Shown here piece after piece: positions 1 through 11,799 of a stretch of DNA of 64,000 nucleotides. The notes under the pieces are model-generated. The model was not told where the DNA came from and searched no databases. It saw only the letters and a program-made list of their open reading frames with translations. Made by a program: the position numbers and the translations under genes. The number at the start of each line of letters is the position of its first letter. Positions within the stretch are counted from its first letter, which is position 1. Source of the stretch: Alligator mississippiensis (lineage: Eukaryota > Chordata > Crocodylia > Alligatoridae); the NCBI RefSeq assembly GCF_030867095.1, contig NC_081831.1:72368716-72432715 (forward strand), in the 5' to 3' direction.

Positions 1-1881
1 AAAAGGCAACAATTTTGGTAAGGTTTCCTGACAGCACTGCTACGTAAGTGCTTAACACTGCTACAGTCACCTCACAAAAACAAATCCTCTTCTGAACAAA
101 AGCTAAAGCCTAAATTTGTCAGGATCCAAACTGTGAAGCTTGCAAAGATTCAGAAGGACAGAAAAGTGGAAAGGAAAGACAAGTGCCACAGAAGTAGCTA
201 ACTCTTGCCAAGCCACGCTTAGAATATTGCAAAGAGTTATGAAAACTTTACTGGAATTGTCCAGAACAGCCTAATTTACAAGCTGAAATCCCATTGAATT
301 TAGGTGCTCTTGGCAAGGTTATCCTTTGCTACCAGGATAATATAAACAAGAAACATAGAGAAGAGCAGCCAAAGTATCCAAGGCATGGATTCAGATGTTT
401 CAGAACAAGGGACAAGAAGAGAAAGAACTTGATCATCCCTTCTCCATGGAAAATGCACTTAAGGGCATGTTTTGTGGTAGCCGCTTACAAGTATTTAAAA
501 GAAACAAAAAAGGTTCTAACAAAACACTGGACAGAATAAAAGAGGACACATCCAAGAAGAAGGAGATGAAATTATAGGAAGTTTAGACCAAATTGCAGGA
601 AAAAAATCTCTCTCAAGAATTTCTGTAATGCTCTGCCCAATATAGTTCTTAAATATCACTATTTTCAATCCAACGACATTTTGGAAACTTGGATATTTAA
701 GAACTTAACTGCCCAAAACCATACAAAAATTCTAAAGGGGACAAACCTGCACTGACACAGAAAGACCTAAGTGATGTGGTGGGTCTTTTTTCACCTTTAT
801 GTTACTGAAGTGAGCCATTCCTGTATTTTTTTTTTGTATTGTTTTAAGTACGAGATGTAACTGAAAGTTTTGTGACCTATGGTCATTACAGCAGCTACCC
901 AAGTACCTCACAGACGCTATGTTCCCTCTGGCAATGCCCAGTACACTTACATTTGTGAAGTAACCTTAGCGTCGGGTAAAAAGTCCCTTCTCTTTGCCTG
1001 AAGAACAGCAATTCTCCATTTACTGTGAGGATTTCTATATGTTCATGGCTGCAAGATAAGAGAGTTATTCTAATAGTCGATTAATTCTTTAGGGTAATGT
1101 TTATTGACAGAATATTTCATAGAAATCAATCCTTCCTGCATCTCGCTGATGCACAGCAAGTCACAAATTTTCTTGTTAACTTTGTATATTGTGTCCTTCA
1201 ATATAGTCTCTCCTCAGCAATGATACACATCCCCTATATCCCTTCAGTCACTAAGTTTAGTTTCTCTGTTTATAAAAATTTAACATTTTATAGTGAAAAG
1301 CAAGCACAAATATACTAGACATTGTATAAAAATAGAATCAACTGAATCATACACAGAAGTCCAAAAGTGGAGGGGAGGGAGAGGGGGAAGAAGTGCTCCT
1401 GGAACCTCCATCTAAATATTAAACCTTCCACATCTACAAATTAAAACAATTCGTATGTGTGGGTACTCCAGGACCAGCATTTTGCTTAAACAGATTCTCC
1501 AGCTTTCCACTTCCCCCTAATGCACTCTTCCCATAACTAGTTATCCACATAAGAGCAAATAAGATGTGAAGATTTTTTTTTGTACATGGCTAAGAGATTC
1601 TCTAGAATAATTATATTCAGTATTCCTTAAGAGCAAATCTCCCACCGAATGGTATTTTGGTTCTACAGATCACTTGATAAATTAACCTTCCCAAATTGTT
1701 GTGATGCCCAGTATCCAAAAGATACCATTTGTTAAATTAAAGACCTTACATGCACTCATATCTAGAATGCCCAAGAGAAAAGTGCTTCTCAAAACAGACT
1801 GTGTTTCAGTGAAGCTTAGTAAAAAGCAAAGTAAATAAATATCAAGGCAGTTTGGAAGCTTAGATTATAAGAGAAACTTAC
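1..1881 (-). other. MCTS1 intron 2 (partial), no recognisable content
   Basis: The stretch between the left edge and MCTS1 exon 2 holds AT-rich intron sequence. No later MCTS1 exon, RNA gene or bounded repeat was recognised here. Short open frames at 294-577 and 1097-1318 have no family resemblance. Confidence 0.6.
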
Positions 1882-2034
1882 CATCTTACTATTTTGACAG
1901 GGTCTTTCTTTGGCATAATTTGGTTTAGCCATGGTTCAATAACAGGAAACTGATCTATCAATTGGCTCTTAATGCCTTTAATGACTGATGTTTTCAACTG
2001 GATGCAGTTGGACACATTCTCCTTTTCATCAAAT
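1882..2034 (-). CDS. MCTS1: MCTS1 coding exon 2
   Basis: This 153-nt exon lies between a TTGGCAG acceptor and a GTAAGT donor on the minus strand. It encodes [20 protein letters not shown] and continues through [19 protein letters not shown]. The reading frame agrees with exon 1 (one base completes the Lys codon) and it exits in phase 2. Confidence 0.94.
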
Positions 2035-4648
2035 CTGCCAAGTTAACGATAGAATTTCAGAAAACAGACTTTCGAGTGTGCGATATGCCATACCTGGTCA
2101 CTATTTTAAGTTTAAAAAGCACATGCAAAATCTCTCTCAAAACCTTTAGCAGCACTGTAGTTACCCCATTTCAACAAACTGTTATAATTCAGTGACTAAT
2201 ATGCTATTATTTGTATTGTGTACTTCACTTACATGCATATCAGATAGGTACCTAATTTGTAGAGGTGCACTGATACATTGGTCTGATATCAGATCTGCAC
2301 CAATATGAAGGAAATTGGAAATCGGCCGGATAGATACCTGTGCGTGCGCGCAGCCACAGGCAGCGAGGAGCACAGGCCGATAGCTTGGAGAGCTACGTGC
2401 AGCTGGTCAGTCTGTTGTGGTAGAAGGGGAGGGGAAGAGGGAAGGGGCGTGGGGGGGGCCGCAGATCAACGTCCCCCACAGCGAGGGAGAGACTGGGGCA
2501 GGGGCTGGGGCAGGCACTGCCCAGCCAGGGAGGGACGAGACATAGGACAGAGCCGTGGCACATCCAGGGAGGCACGGGGAAGGGGGTATATGTGCCCCCT
2601 GAGTCTGCGCGAGGCAGGACAGGGGGGCTGCAGCTGCAGACTGGAGCCTGGGCTGCTCAGGGCTCCTCTCGGCAGGGACTGGGCTCAGGGCAGGCAGCAG
2701 CAGCACTGGGTGGGGGGGCTAGGTGCTGCAGCCACCCCAAATTTCACCATAACCCCCAACCCCTCCTCCCAGCACTGCTGTCACCTGCCTGGTGCATCCC
2801 CAGCTCAAACCCTGCCTCCACCCATGCACTGGCAAAAGCCAGGGCTGCACCAGGCAGGCAGTGCCGCTGGGAGCAGGGGGAGCTATGGCGAAATTTGGGG
2901 TGGATGCAACACCCCACCCCCCCCTTTCCCAGCACCACCACCACCCACCCCAAGCCCAATCCCCGCCAAGAAGAGCCTGGCGCAGCCTTGGCTTTAGCCC
3001 ACCCACCCCATCCCACACACATCCAGGGGCATGTCACCCCCCTCCCTGTGCCCTCCCAGGGTGCACGCAGTGACAGGAACCGCCCGCGCCCCCAGCACAA
3101 GCCGCAGCTCCGTCCCACACCCCACACAGCTGGGCAGCATCTTCCCCTATCCCACTCACCATGGGGGGCACTGATCTGCCCCCCGCCCCCTTTCCACCAT
3201 AACAGACTTACCTGCTGGACTCAGCTGCATCAGAAATCAGATCAGTATTGGCCAATATACCTCCTTAAAAATAGGCTCAGTATCGGCCCCCAAAATCTCT
3301 ACCGGTGATTTGCTTAACCGCTTAACATAATACCAGTCCCAACTCGTTAAATTATGATAAATACCCGTTCTCCACATAGCTGCTAGCGCATCATTCAGTC
3401 CTGCCATCTATTCTGTAACATCACTGTACAATTAGCTATATCATGAGCAAAGCTGACTAGACCTCCAGGCTTCCCAAAGCAGCTCTAAACTAAGGCCTTC
3501 CAGTCTCAAAACAGCTATCGAGGCCTAAAGCACCCTGCAAAACAAGGTAAGCAGTCTTAATGAGCTGCAAAAAATTTGGCACAGACTACTCTAATAGCCA
3601 GTGAGTATGGTGACACTGAGTTCATTAAAGCCCATACTTCCAGTAAATAAGTACACATCCTTTTTCCAGTACTGGGGTAAGCCGTTACATGAAGAGCGTT
3701 ACATGGACTGAATGCTGCATTTATACTATAGCCACCCTACAATCTACAGGAGCGGCTCTCAACCTTTTCAGACTGACTGCACACCTGGTCAGACTCGGAG
3801 CACCCCTTCACAAGCCCTGTGAATTCAGCTGCACCCCATTTCTAAACGACTCTATTTACGAGTGCCGATCTCTTTGCAGAGAGGCCGGGCAGCAGGAGGC
3901 CGGGGAGAGCCCAGCCTGCCCTTATATGCTTATCTCCTTGCACCTCCTGCAGGACCCTTCAAAGGATCGAGGCAGCCCAGTTACCTCCAGGCACGGGTCC
4001 AAAGCACGCCAGCATCAGTCGAGGCAGCGTTTCTCAACCTGTGGGTCGCGACCCAAAAGTGGGTCGCAAGAATATACGAAAGGGCCGGAACAAGATTTAA
4101 AGACGGATTCTCCTTCAAAAGAGTGGGGGAAACCGTGTCTTTTGCCTTGCAGGCTCACAGAGCCCCAGCCTACAAGGGGCCGCTGGGGCCCCCCCGCCCC
4201 ACACACTGGAGGGCAGCAGGCCAGGAGCAAGGGGCGCAGAGTCGGGACTGCCCGTCCGTGTTGACCAATGGGTCCCGGTGCCAAACAAGGTTGAGACCCG
4301 CCGAGCTCAGGGGCGTGGCGACGCAGCGCAGCCTTCACACCGGCTCGGGGCCGGCGCCCGGCGCCCCTCCCACCGCAGCGGGTCCCCGGGGCGCTGAGGC
4401 GCAGGGGCCGGGGCGGTGGGACGGATCCTGCGCCGTCTGCCCACCCGAGGCTGCGGTGCCCTCGGGAGGAGGGAAAAAAAAATCACCTCCGGAGAAGTGC
4501 GTGACCCTCTCGGGGCCAGGGAAGGCTGTCACCGCTCCGGGACCCGCGTGCACGGCCTTCTCCCCGGGCCCGGGCCTAGGCCTGCTAATTCCGCCGCCCG
4601 CTAGGCCGCCTCCCCCACCCCGCGCGGCTGCACTCACTTCTTGAACAT
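1882..4648 (-). CDS. MCTS1: MCTS1, 5' part (coding exons 1-2; gene continues past left edge)
   Basis: MCTS1 (MCT-1) is a cytoplasmic PUA-domain protein that works with DENR in recycling of 40S subunits and translation re-initiation; the function is known from the family. Two coding exons are visible on the minus strand: 4648-4638 (MFK plus two bases) and 2034-1882. Joined, they read [18 protein letters not shown] and on to a C-terminal KKDPVKIVR, which matches remembered human MCTS1 almost residue for residue. The second exon ends with TG of the next Cys codon (phase 2). The start has A at -3, and both exons have clean GT/AG sites. The PUA domain and stop codon are not in the window. The gene is divergent from CUL4B, with about 8 kb between the start codons. 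Divergence of these two genes is also the mammalian arrangement. Confidence 0.93.
2260..3310 (-). mobile_element. GC-rich foldback hAT-type element, copy 1 (about 1.05 kb) in MCTS1 intron 1
   Basis: The left end reads TAGAGGTGCACTGATACATT and is the reverse complement of the right end of the copy at 20953-21766, so this copy is in the opposite orientation. The interior is very GC-rich and low in complexity. Its two halves are imperfect inverted repeats: runs of CAGCA and CCACCCC on one side answer GGGTGG and TGCTG on the other. The right terminal repeat near 3300-3310 is decayed (ACCGGTG), so that limit is approximate and the target duplication is not clean. There is no transposase, so it is non-autonomous. 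The long open frames inside come from GC bias. Confidence 0.78.
3752..4024. mobile_element. Possible degraded hAT remnant
   Basis: It starts with GCGGCTCTCAACCTTTTCAG, resembling the CAGNGGTTCTCAACC terminus seen in other hAT remnants in this window. No matching right end was found before the next element at 4025, so the limits are uncertain. Confidence 0.35.
4025..4303. mobile_element. hAT-like non-autonomous element in MCTS1 intron 1
   Basis: Terminal inverted repeats are CAGCGTTTCTCAACC at the left and GGTTGAGACCCGCCG at the right. The left end continues into a GTGGGTCGCGACCC block typical of Charlie-like hAT elements. The flanking octamers agree at only 5 of 8 positions, so the duplication is decayed. 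A related single end (GCGGCTCTCAACC) begins near 3752, suggesting an older remnant before it. Confidence 0.62.
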
Positions 4649-4960
4649 CCTGCGGGCGCTGGGTGCCGGCCGGACGGGGCGGCGGGTCCGCGGGGCGCGG
4701 CACGGGCATCCACGGCACCCCGCTCGCTCGCTCGCACGAGGCTCCGCACCCTCCCGTCGGCCCCTGCCGGAAGCCGGCCGCGCTTTACGGCACGTCGCGA
4801 CGCGCCAGGAGAACGGAACACGGAAGGCGGGAGGAACTACCGCTCCCGGCGGGCCCCGCGCGGCGCGCGCAGGCGCAGTGCGGCCTCCCTGGGCCCAGTC
4901 CCCAGGTCTCGGAGCAGGGGTGGGGAGCAGGGCAGGCTGCTGAGTCCTGGGGGCAGGGCC
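4150..4960. promoter_or_regulatory. MCTS1 CpG-island promoter
   Basis: A dense CpG block covers MCTS1 exon 1. Upstream of the ATG (higher coordinates) are an NRF1-like GCGCAGGCGCAG at 4867-4878, an ACTACCGCTCCCGG stretch near 4837 that resembles the ZNF143/SBS motif, and several GGAAG ETS-like cores. No TATA box is seen. This is a typical housekeeping promoter; the exact start site cannot be read from sequence. Confidence 0.7.
4638..4648 (-). CDS. MCTS1: MCTS1 coding exon 1 (11 nt)
   Basis: A tiny coding exon, ATG TTC AAG AA, is followed by a GTGAGT donor on the minus strand. Splicing to the next exon restores Lys-Phe-Asp. It is too short to find by ORF calling and is supported by the exact family N-terminus MFKKFDEK. 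Confidence 0.92.
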
Positions 4961-5018
4961 TTTCTCCCTTACAACGTAGGGTGTGAAGCCACCCTGAGCA
5001 CAAACACCGCGTGTGTGG

Positions 5019-5291
5019 CAGCGATTCCCAAGCAGGGAGCCGTGCGGTGGCACCCTTGGGTGCCTCGAGAGCCGCTCAAGGGTGCCCTGGGCTCTGTCAG
5101 GTGCACAAACGTATGAGTCGCAGGATCAAAACCCAAGGATTTCAAGTGGGAATCTAACCTATTGTCTCTCTAAGCTCTTGACTGCAGGAGAACAGATCCA
5201 GGACTTTTCCAGCCTTGAAAAAACAAGTGATAACTAAGAGCTGGCATTTTCTGAGGCTAAAGAGAGGTGCCTTGAGTGTTGAGAACCGCTG
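5019..5291. mobile_element. hAT-like non-autonomous element upstream of MCTS1
   Basis: The left end CAGCGATTCCCAA and the right end TTGAGAACCGCTG are inverted repeats with about 10 of 13 matches. The spacing of 273 bp is like the other short hAT copies here. Flanking octamers do not match, so age or imprecise ends must be assumed. Confidence 0.55.
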
Positions 5292-5464
5292 CACTAGGCC
5301 TTACCGCTAGGCCCTCTCTGCTTTTCCAGACACTCACAAGATTTCCTGCTACAGCCCAGGACACCTATGGATCAGAAAGTTGGACTGCCTGCCCCCTGAA
5401 TAAGGCAGCTCCTGAGACCTCCTCTCTCCACTACATTGAACAGGACTTCAAGGGTCATTTAGAC

Positions 5465-5881
5465 CAGCGGTGCTTAATCCCCAGCTCACGGGCCAGGTCT
5501 GGCCTGTAGAGCCGCATAATCTGGCCCAAGGTTTTCCCCACCAGTCAGGAAATTTGGTGGTGGGGGAGCAATGGCAATTAACACCACCACAGCCAGCTGC
5601 CCTCAAATTAAGCCACATGCAACTGGATTAGCCCACTAGCCCTGCATTGAGGGATTAGGCCCATTCCTGCTCAATTGGATTGAGCTGTGACCCAATCCAG
5701 CTGCATAGAAATGGCCTGGCCAGGGCCCAGTGCAGGAACAGCTGGACCAGAACCCAAGGCAGCTGCATCCAATCTTGCTGGGGCAACACTAAACACCACG
5801 CTGGGCCCGCAAGCTGGATCCATCCCACAGATGGACCTAGAATCCATCCACCCCGCATGCTGAAAAAATCAAGGACCACTG
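5465..5881. mobile_element. hAT non-autonomous element with intact 8-bp target duplication
   Basis: The element is 417 bp, starting CAGCGGTGCTTAATCC and ending GGACCACTG. It is flanked on both sides by ATTTAGAC (5457-5464 and 5882-5889), a perfect 8-bp duplication as expected for hAT transposition. There is no coding capacity. The interior shares the 'ggctcacgggcc...ctggatccagccca' flavour of the element at 10578. Confidence 0.85.
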
Positions 5882-5889
5882 ATTTAGAC

Positions 5890-8800
5890 TAAATGCACAG
5901 ACAGACAGAAACTTCTTGTTCTTAAACCACCCAGACAGATATCTATCTAATCAGCCATTTCTTCACACTCTCCAGTCAAGGACATTCCAGAATATTAAAA
6001 GAGAATCTAAAAGTTTACATCTTTGTAGAGTACTAGAATGGCAGTTATAGGGCTTTGATCTGATCTAGAAGTCTGTGTGTGAAAAGAGAGACCCTAGAAT
6101 TTAAGAAATTGGAAGTACATTTGGATTACAGTATGAGCTATGGTCTAGCTGAAGATTCGTTCTCTGAGTCTGCTGTTGCCAAGGAGTGATATAATAAGGA
6201 TCTGGACTAACAGCAAGCAACATTTTTCTTCAACAAAAACCTCATCAACAAGTTCTTTAACAACAAGTGCTGTTACATAGGAGGCTAAAGTAAGTGTCAG
6301 CGAGGTTCCCAATATTCTAGACTGAACTAATTTTTTACCCAACACCCAATCCTTCTTTATATTGTGTATCACAACATCGTGGTAAACACACTCAGCAAAC
6401 TTTAGATCAGGTCAGCAGAAGCTTGGTTTGTTAAAGAATGCATTCTGGACAGACTCATACACAACTGGAGAACTGTGAAGAGGTCTGACCTTGTACAACA
6501 GGTGAGGCGAGTTCATATAGAAAATATGACATCATAAGCATAGCAACAACATATACCAATCAGCATTTGTCATGACTTTGTTAGTAAAGCGCATGTCTTA
6601 TGTTATGATTATGTTAGCAAAAATTTTACTATCTCTTGTCTAACTTGTAACTTAGGGTTCAGTTCCCATTTTGGGCTGACTCAGCAGGCTGGTTTGTGGT
6701 TACTTTTGTGCTAAGCTTTTGTTTTTTTACTAGACCAGGGCAGGATGGTCCCCATTTTGTGTTAGTCTGGCAGTTTTGGGTCATGCCCTTTTGACTTCCT
6801 CATAGCCAAGCTGGGTATATGTTTTTTTATTTATTCTTACATATAATGGAGATTCAACTCCATTTTTCCCTTCTTCCACAACAATAAAATGCAATGTAAG
6901 ATTTAAGGAGACCAGATTCAAGTTCATAAGAGACACGGGTAACAGAAGAGACTGGAGCCAATCAGAAATACTAGTAGCCAGGGAGCCAGGTCATGCAACC
7001 TTCCTGTATTTATCAATCACATTCTCCTTATTGGAAAAGCCATCAATATGGATTTTATTCACATGACAAAGCTCCCTAAAGTCTGAAGAGGTCTAAAGCA
7101 AAAGTTTAATCATAGTTTCCATAGGTCAGTAAATGAACTGGTTAAAGAATTAATTTCTCTCATTAAACTAACTGCATAGTAGCTTGAATGTGAAAGACCT
7201 ATAGCCTGTCTCCCTAGAGTGCATTTCTAGTAGGACTTTTTTCATTCTGAACAAATTGGGAGACAGAATTTCAATTAGTGCCATTAAAAATCAATTAGTC
7301 TATAGGCTAATGCATCTTATGGACTTAGTAATCTTCCCTTTCTAAATTCCATCTCAAAATTCTTAGGTAACAAAATGCAATTGTATATCACCTTAATAAC
7401 TATTTTCTCTCCTTTACATTATTAACATATTTGTAGAAAGTGGTTCTCTCATGTCCCTCAGTCATCACATACTTTCACGACATGCATTTCGCTCCATTAA
7501 GGCCTTTTCCTGTGAGGTGAGGCTCTTCGCTCTCTCAGAAGTCAGTCCATCTAGTCATTTTTATTGCTTCTTGTAGTCATTTTTCCCCTAAATAGTTTGT
7601 ACTTTGCCTCAATATTTCTGCACAGCTGTAACTGATTGGAATTCAGTCACTAATTCTACTGATGATGTTCAAGAATTAACAGAATCCTGCTTATTCCCTC
7701 TGAGCTGCTCTGGTTCTCTAACAGTAGCCAAAGCCAGCAAGGTACAACCTGAATACACACAGGGAATAGCTCTATTAAGTAAGGTATTATTCTTAGATTT
7801 TCCTTTTCCAAAAGGAAACTTTGCCCTAAATTAATGCTGCATGATTATTTTTTAACTGAGGCTCTGCGTGCTGCCCCAACATATGTTAAAAATATACCAC
7901 TAGATAAGATGGAGGCTGTTTACTTTAGAGGAGAAAAATAAGAGACAGTGATACTAAGTAATTATTAATATGAGAGTACTAAATCAAACCATTCATTCAT
8001 TCTCTCTCGTAATACAAAGACAAGGAGTCATCCCCTGGACTCTGAAGTGAGAAGACTTAAAATGGATAAAAATATTTTTAATACAATATACTATTTGTCC
8101 ATGGAACGCATTACCATGAGGTATCATAGAAGCCAAGAGCTTCAAATGACCTTGACATTTATACAGATCAAGATATGGTTACAATAGCAAAAAAAAAATT
8201 TTAAATTCTACAAGGACTAAATAACTTCTACAGGAGAGGAGTTAGGATGAAAGAGTCCCTGTAAGCAGGTTAAATCCATAACTGTACTAAATCGCATCAT
8301 TTTCTCTAAAGCAACTTAATGTCAATAAATGAACCGCTAGTCTGATCTAATATGGCAAGTCATATGTTCTGGCAGGGACCAGATTTTGTCCTGGTATAAT
8401 ATATCCGAGTCTCTCAAGAACCATCTTTAGTTTAAATTTTAAGTCATTTTTCAAATTTACTTATCATTCAAACATTAAATGAATCCTATTTTATTGTTTG
8501 TAATCATGTATCAAATAAGGTATATACAGAGTTCTCTTGGTGGTTTTTTTTTTACTTACTCTTTGCTAACATCTGAAAACAGATGAGGACTGGACTGGAA
8601 AGTGACCCAGTGTTACTGTATTTAGCAATTACCTCGGATGAAATGTTACGGCTATGGTACAACAATACCTTTATTATGTTCTCAGAAACATTGCTCGTTT
8701 GTTAGTTGCAGACACAGCACTGCTTTCTTGCGTGTTATTCCACTTTCAAAAAAAAATAGTCCTTCAAAAAGAAATAAAAGGGGTAATAATTACTAATCTG

Positions 8801-10577
8801 TGTTGAACAATAAATCCTGAAACAGGGAGAAAAGACACAACTGTCCTCAAATATAGTCAAAACACAAGCTCTCTTTTCCCAAATTTCTAACCCCAGACCA
8901 ATGCCCTGTCTGCTACCTGGCGAAAAAAGATCCGTTTCTCGGAAAGCGGGTGCTGACCCAGATAGGGAGCCGGGCAGAGGAAGAGATCTTGGTGCCACAG
9001 GTGAGAGAAGGGTATCCCGGACTTCCCTGCAGGATCCTGGCAGGTGGAGGAGGAGCGGATCATCTATGACCTCCCAGGAAGATCCAGCTGCCAGAAGGGG
9101 GAATGGGTTCTGGTGAAGATAATTATGTTTTATAGCATTTATTAATGGTTAATGCAGTATCAAGCCATAGACTGGATAAAGATGGATCTAATTGATATAT
9201 TATTTTATCTGGTTTGAATAGAAAAGACATGCATAAGTTTTATCTTCATAGAGCTAATTGCTAGAGAAAGAAAATGTATGTGTGTAGAAATCTCTTTTCT
9301 ACTAAAGCCAGTGGGAGTTTTACACTAATTTCAGTGAAAAATACAGGATTGAACGATCATTCATGCCATTTTTCCAAGCACAATGACTTAGATAATTGTA
9401 ACACTGTAAAAATAACTAGAAACTAATACTTAACATAATGAAAGTTTTATAAATATCATCATTTATTCAAATACTAAAAAAATGTACAGCTAGGAATAGT
9501 GATTAATATAAGGAGTAGAGGCCCTCTACCAAACAACTTTTGCACTCTTAACTCCCAGGATCAGATTCTAAATTATAAATGATTTAAAACCTTTAGAGAA
9601 CTTGAAGAGAAGCAAAACACTGAAATGCAAACTGATGAAGGCTGAGCTATTAAACTAAAAAAGATTAAGGATAATACAAGCAAATACACTTTACCGTTCT
9701 TATTACATTACTTGTAATTTTGCATTCATCCACTCATCCTGTTCTAAATTCAGCAGAGAACAAAATTGAAAATACACTGCACCTGGAGAAAGCATTCATA
9801 AGTTATTTTTCTGCACATCAGTGCAGTTCAGTGTCATGTCTCAAGAGCCCTCGCTATTGCTCAAACAGAAAACATATTCCAAAAAAAGCTTCAGTAAAAT
9901 GACTTTATGTCTCTATGAGCCACAATTTCTGTCAAGACAAGTTAACACAGGGTTTCCTATCAAGATACAGCTGCCAGCAATCTCCCCTGAAAGAGCTCTG
10001 CTGTCAAAAAGGCAGGTGGAAGCTCCCATCAGCAGTCCTTTGAGAATTCCTGCACCAACCGACTTCAATAACGCCAACAGCTTGTTTTGTTCCTTTGCCC
10101 ATAGATAACTGTGAGTCCTTATTGAAGCGGAACAGCGTACTTGTGCGATTCTTTTTGTGATGATAAAAATACACAAGCGTCACAAAAAGGTGTTTAAAAG
10201 GGATCTATAATTCCCCTCCTCCCGACACAAACCGTTCCGATTCAGAACTCCAAAAAAGCCAGTCTTATTTTGACTAATGTTTGCTCAGTTTCAGCCTAAT
10301 GCAAATATTGCAAACCTCTCAAAAATAACCTAGCTGATATTTGCTAGGGGAAAACAAAAACTCTTCCCTTCCAAGAAGGAAGCACGTTCCAGACTTCAGT
10401 CAGGGTTTCAGAGCAGGTTCAACATCCCCGTTTAAATAACTCACTAGTTTCTGTGCATTAGTTTCTTTTTGAAGGAGCGAGCAGGCTAATGATGAAAGAA
10501 CAAACCGAGGACCCCAGAAATCTAGTCTCTGGGGGACAACAGGTGCAAGAGGTATATCAGTCTTAAAGCACGTAAAA
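5890..10577. other. MCTS1-CUL4B spacer, no gene recognised
   Basis: This is AT-rich non-coding DNA. No exon of a known gene, tRNA or bounded transposon was recognised. A stretch around 6640-6890 has a repeat-like feel but no ends could be set. Scattered open frames of 60-95 codons (for example 7604-7834 and 9821-10108) have no family resemblance. Confidence 0.55.
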
Positions 10578-10765
10578 CAGGGTGCTCAACCTCCAGCCTA
10601 CGGGCCAAACGCAGCCCATGGAGCTGGGGCATCCGGCCTGTGGGGCCCCCCACACTCCCTCCCTGTGGCTGGATTGGGAGCCAGGCCAAGAGCGGGCCCA
10701 CATGCTGTATCGGGCTCACAGGCTGGATCCAGCCCATGGCCTGAGCCCCAGCCATCCAGCCCAAG
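10578..10765. mobile_element. hAT-like fragment related to the 5465-5881 element
   Basis: It starts CAGGGTGCTCAACCTCCAGC, followed by the 'acgggcc..acgcagcccatgg' and 'ggctggatccagcccatgg' blocks that also occur in the 5465-5881 element. The right end is not clear, so the end coordinate is approximate. Confidence 0.5.
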
Positions 10766-10972
10766 GGGGGGGAAGGCGGGGCACCACTGCTGGAAGACAG
10801 GCAGGGGCAGAGAGAGCAGGTCGCTGTGTTAGCCTGGCATCAGGCAGAAGGCAGGCAGTCCTGCTCCTCTGAGACGTCTGTAGACAGGAGAGCACCTGCT
10901 GTCCTGACCTCAAGGTGAGCAGATGCCCATGAACTTGGGCTCAGGCAGCTTATGCTCCCCGTCTCTCTAAAC

Positions 10973-11160
10973 CAGTGTTTCCCAACCAGCGGGCCGCGGC
11001 ACAAAAGTGTGCCGTCAGAAACGAACAGGTGTGCCACAGGCTGTTGCCACGGCAACAAGCCACAATAGATGTAAGGATAGGGAATGCCTTAACAGGTGTT
11101 CCACGGGAAAGTTTTATTAATATAAGCGTGCCTTGAGCTGGAAAAGGTTGGGAAACACTG
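10973..11160. mobile_element. Short hAT (Charlie-like) MITE with 8-bp target duplication
   Basis: This 188-bp element has perfect 15-bp terminal inverted repeats: CAGTGTTTCCCAACC at the left and GGTTGGGAAACACTG at the right. Flanks are CTCTAAAC and CTCTAGAC, matching at 7 of 8 positions. The inner GCGGGCCGCGGCACA and GTGTGCC motifs are typical of this kind of hAT. It lies about 1.1 kb before the CUL4B promoter. Confidence 0.88.
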
Positions 11161-11433
11161 CTCTAGACACCCAGGGTGCTGAGCTCACCTACACGAGGGC
11201 AGCCCCCCACCTTCCGCCTCTGCGACGTGCAGGGTTAAACCACCACCGCCGCGCTCCGCCATAAACGAGGCGGCGCGTGGAAGGGCTGCAACAGCGCTGC
11301 CCCGGCTTAAATAGGAAGCGGTCGTATTGGAAGCACCAAATTACTGTATTTGCTGAAAAATAATTGCATGCTAAAAAAAAAAAAAAATAGGCACACAAGT
11401 TTTACTTGACGTTGCTCAGCCGTAACTCCAGCG

Positions 11434-11453
11434 AGCGAGCGAGCGAGCGAGAC
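11434..11453. repeat. GCGA tetranucleotide microsatellite
   Basis: About five tandem copies of GCGA/GAGC lie on the shoulder of the CUL4B CpG island. Confidence 0.7.
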
Positions 11454-11799
11454 CAGGGTCACCCAAGCTGAAGTGCTTCTTTCTTTCATAAGAAAGCGCT
11501 GGCAGCAAACCCAGGAGGAGGCTCAGGCTCCGGCTCCTCTCTCGCTTGCTCCCAGGGCCTTACGGCTGAGGGCAAGCAGAGCTCGGGGGCATCCGGACCC
11601 CAACGGGCCCGCACGTGGGACGCCCGCCAAAGCTTTTGGAAACATCGGAAGCCCCAGGTGCGGGTGGAGGATATTTGCCAGGCGCAGGGCCACTTATGGG
11701 TCTGGACTCATGGAGTTGGAATTAGTTTTGGCTAATTTGGCCTCGGCTACAAATTAAATTTAAAAAAATAAATAAAAAAGAAACCCCAGGGTGCCTGTC

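Noticed and set aside
2305-3308. Open frames of 230-238 codons in the GC-rich block
   Set aside because: They overlap on both strands and all frames, are Pro/Gly/His-rich, lie inside a foldback hAT-type element and resemble no protein family.
6640-6890. Possible LTR-like or other interspersed repeat
   Set aside because: No terminal repeats, target duplication or family signature could be set; left unclassified.
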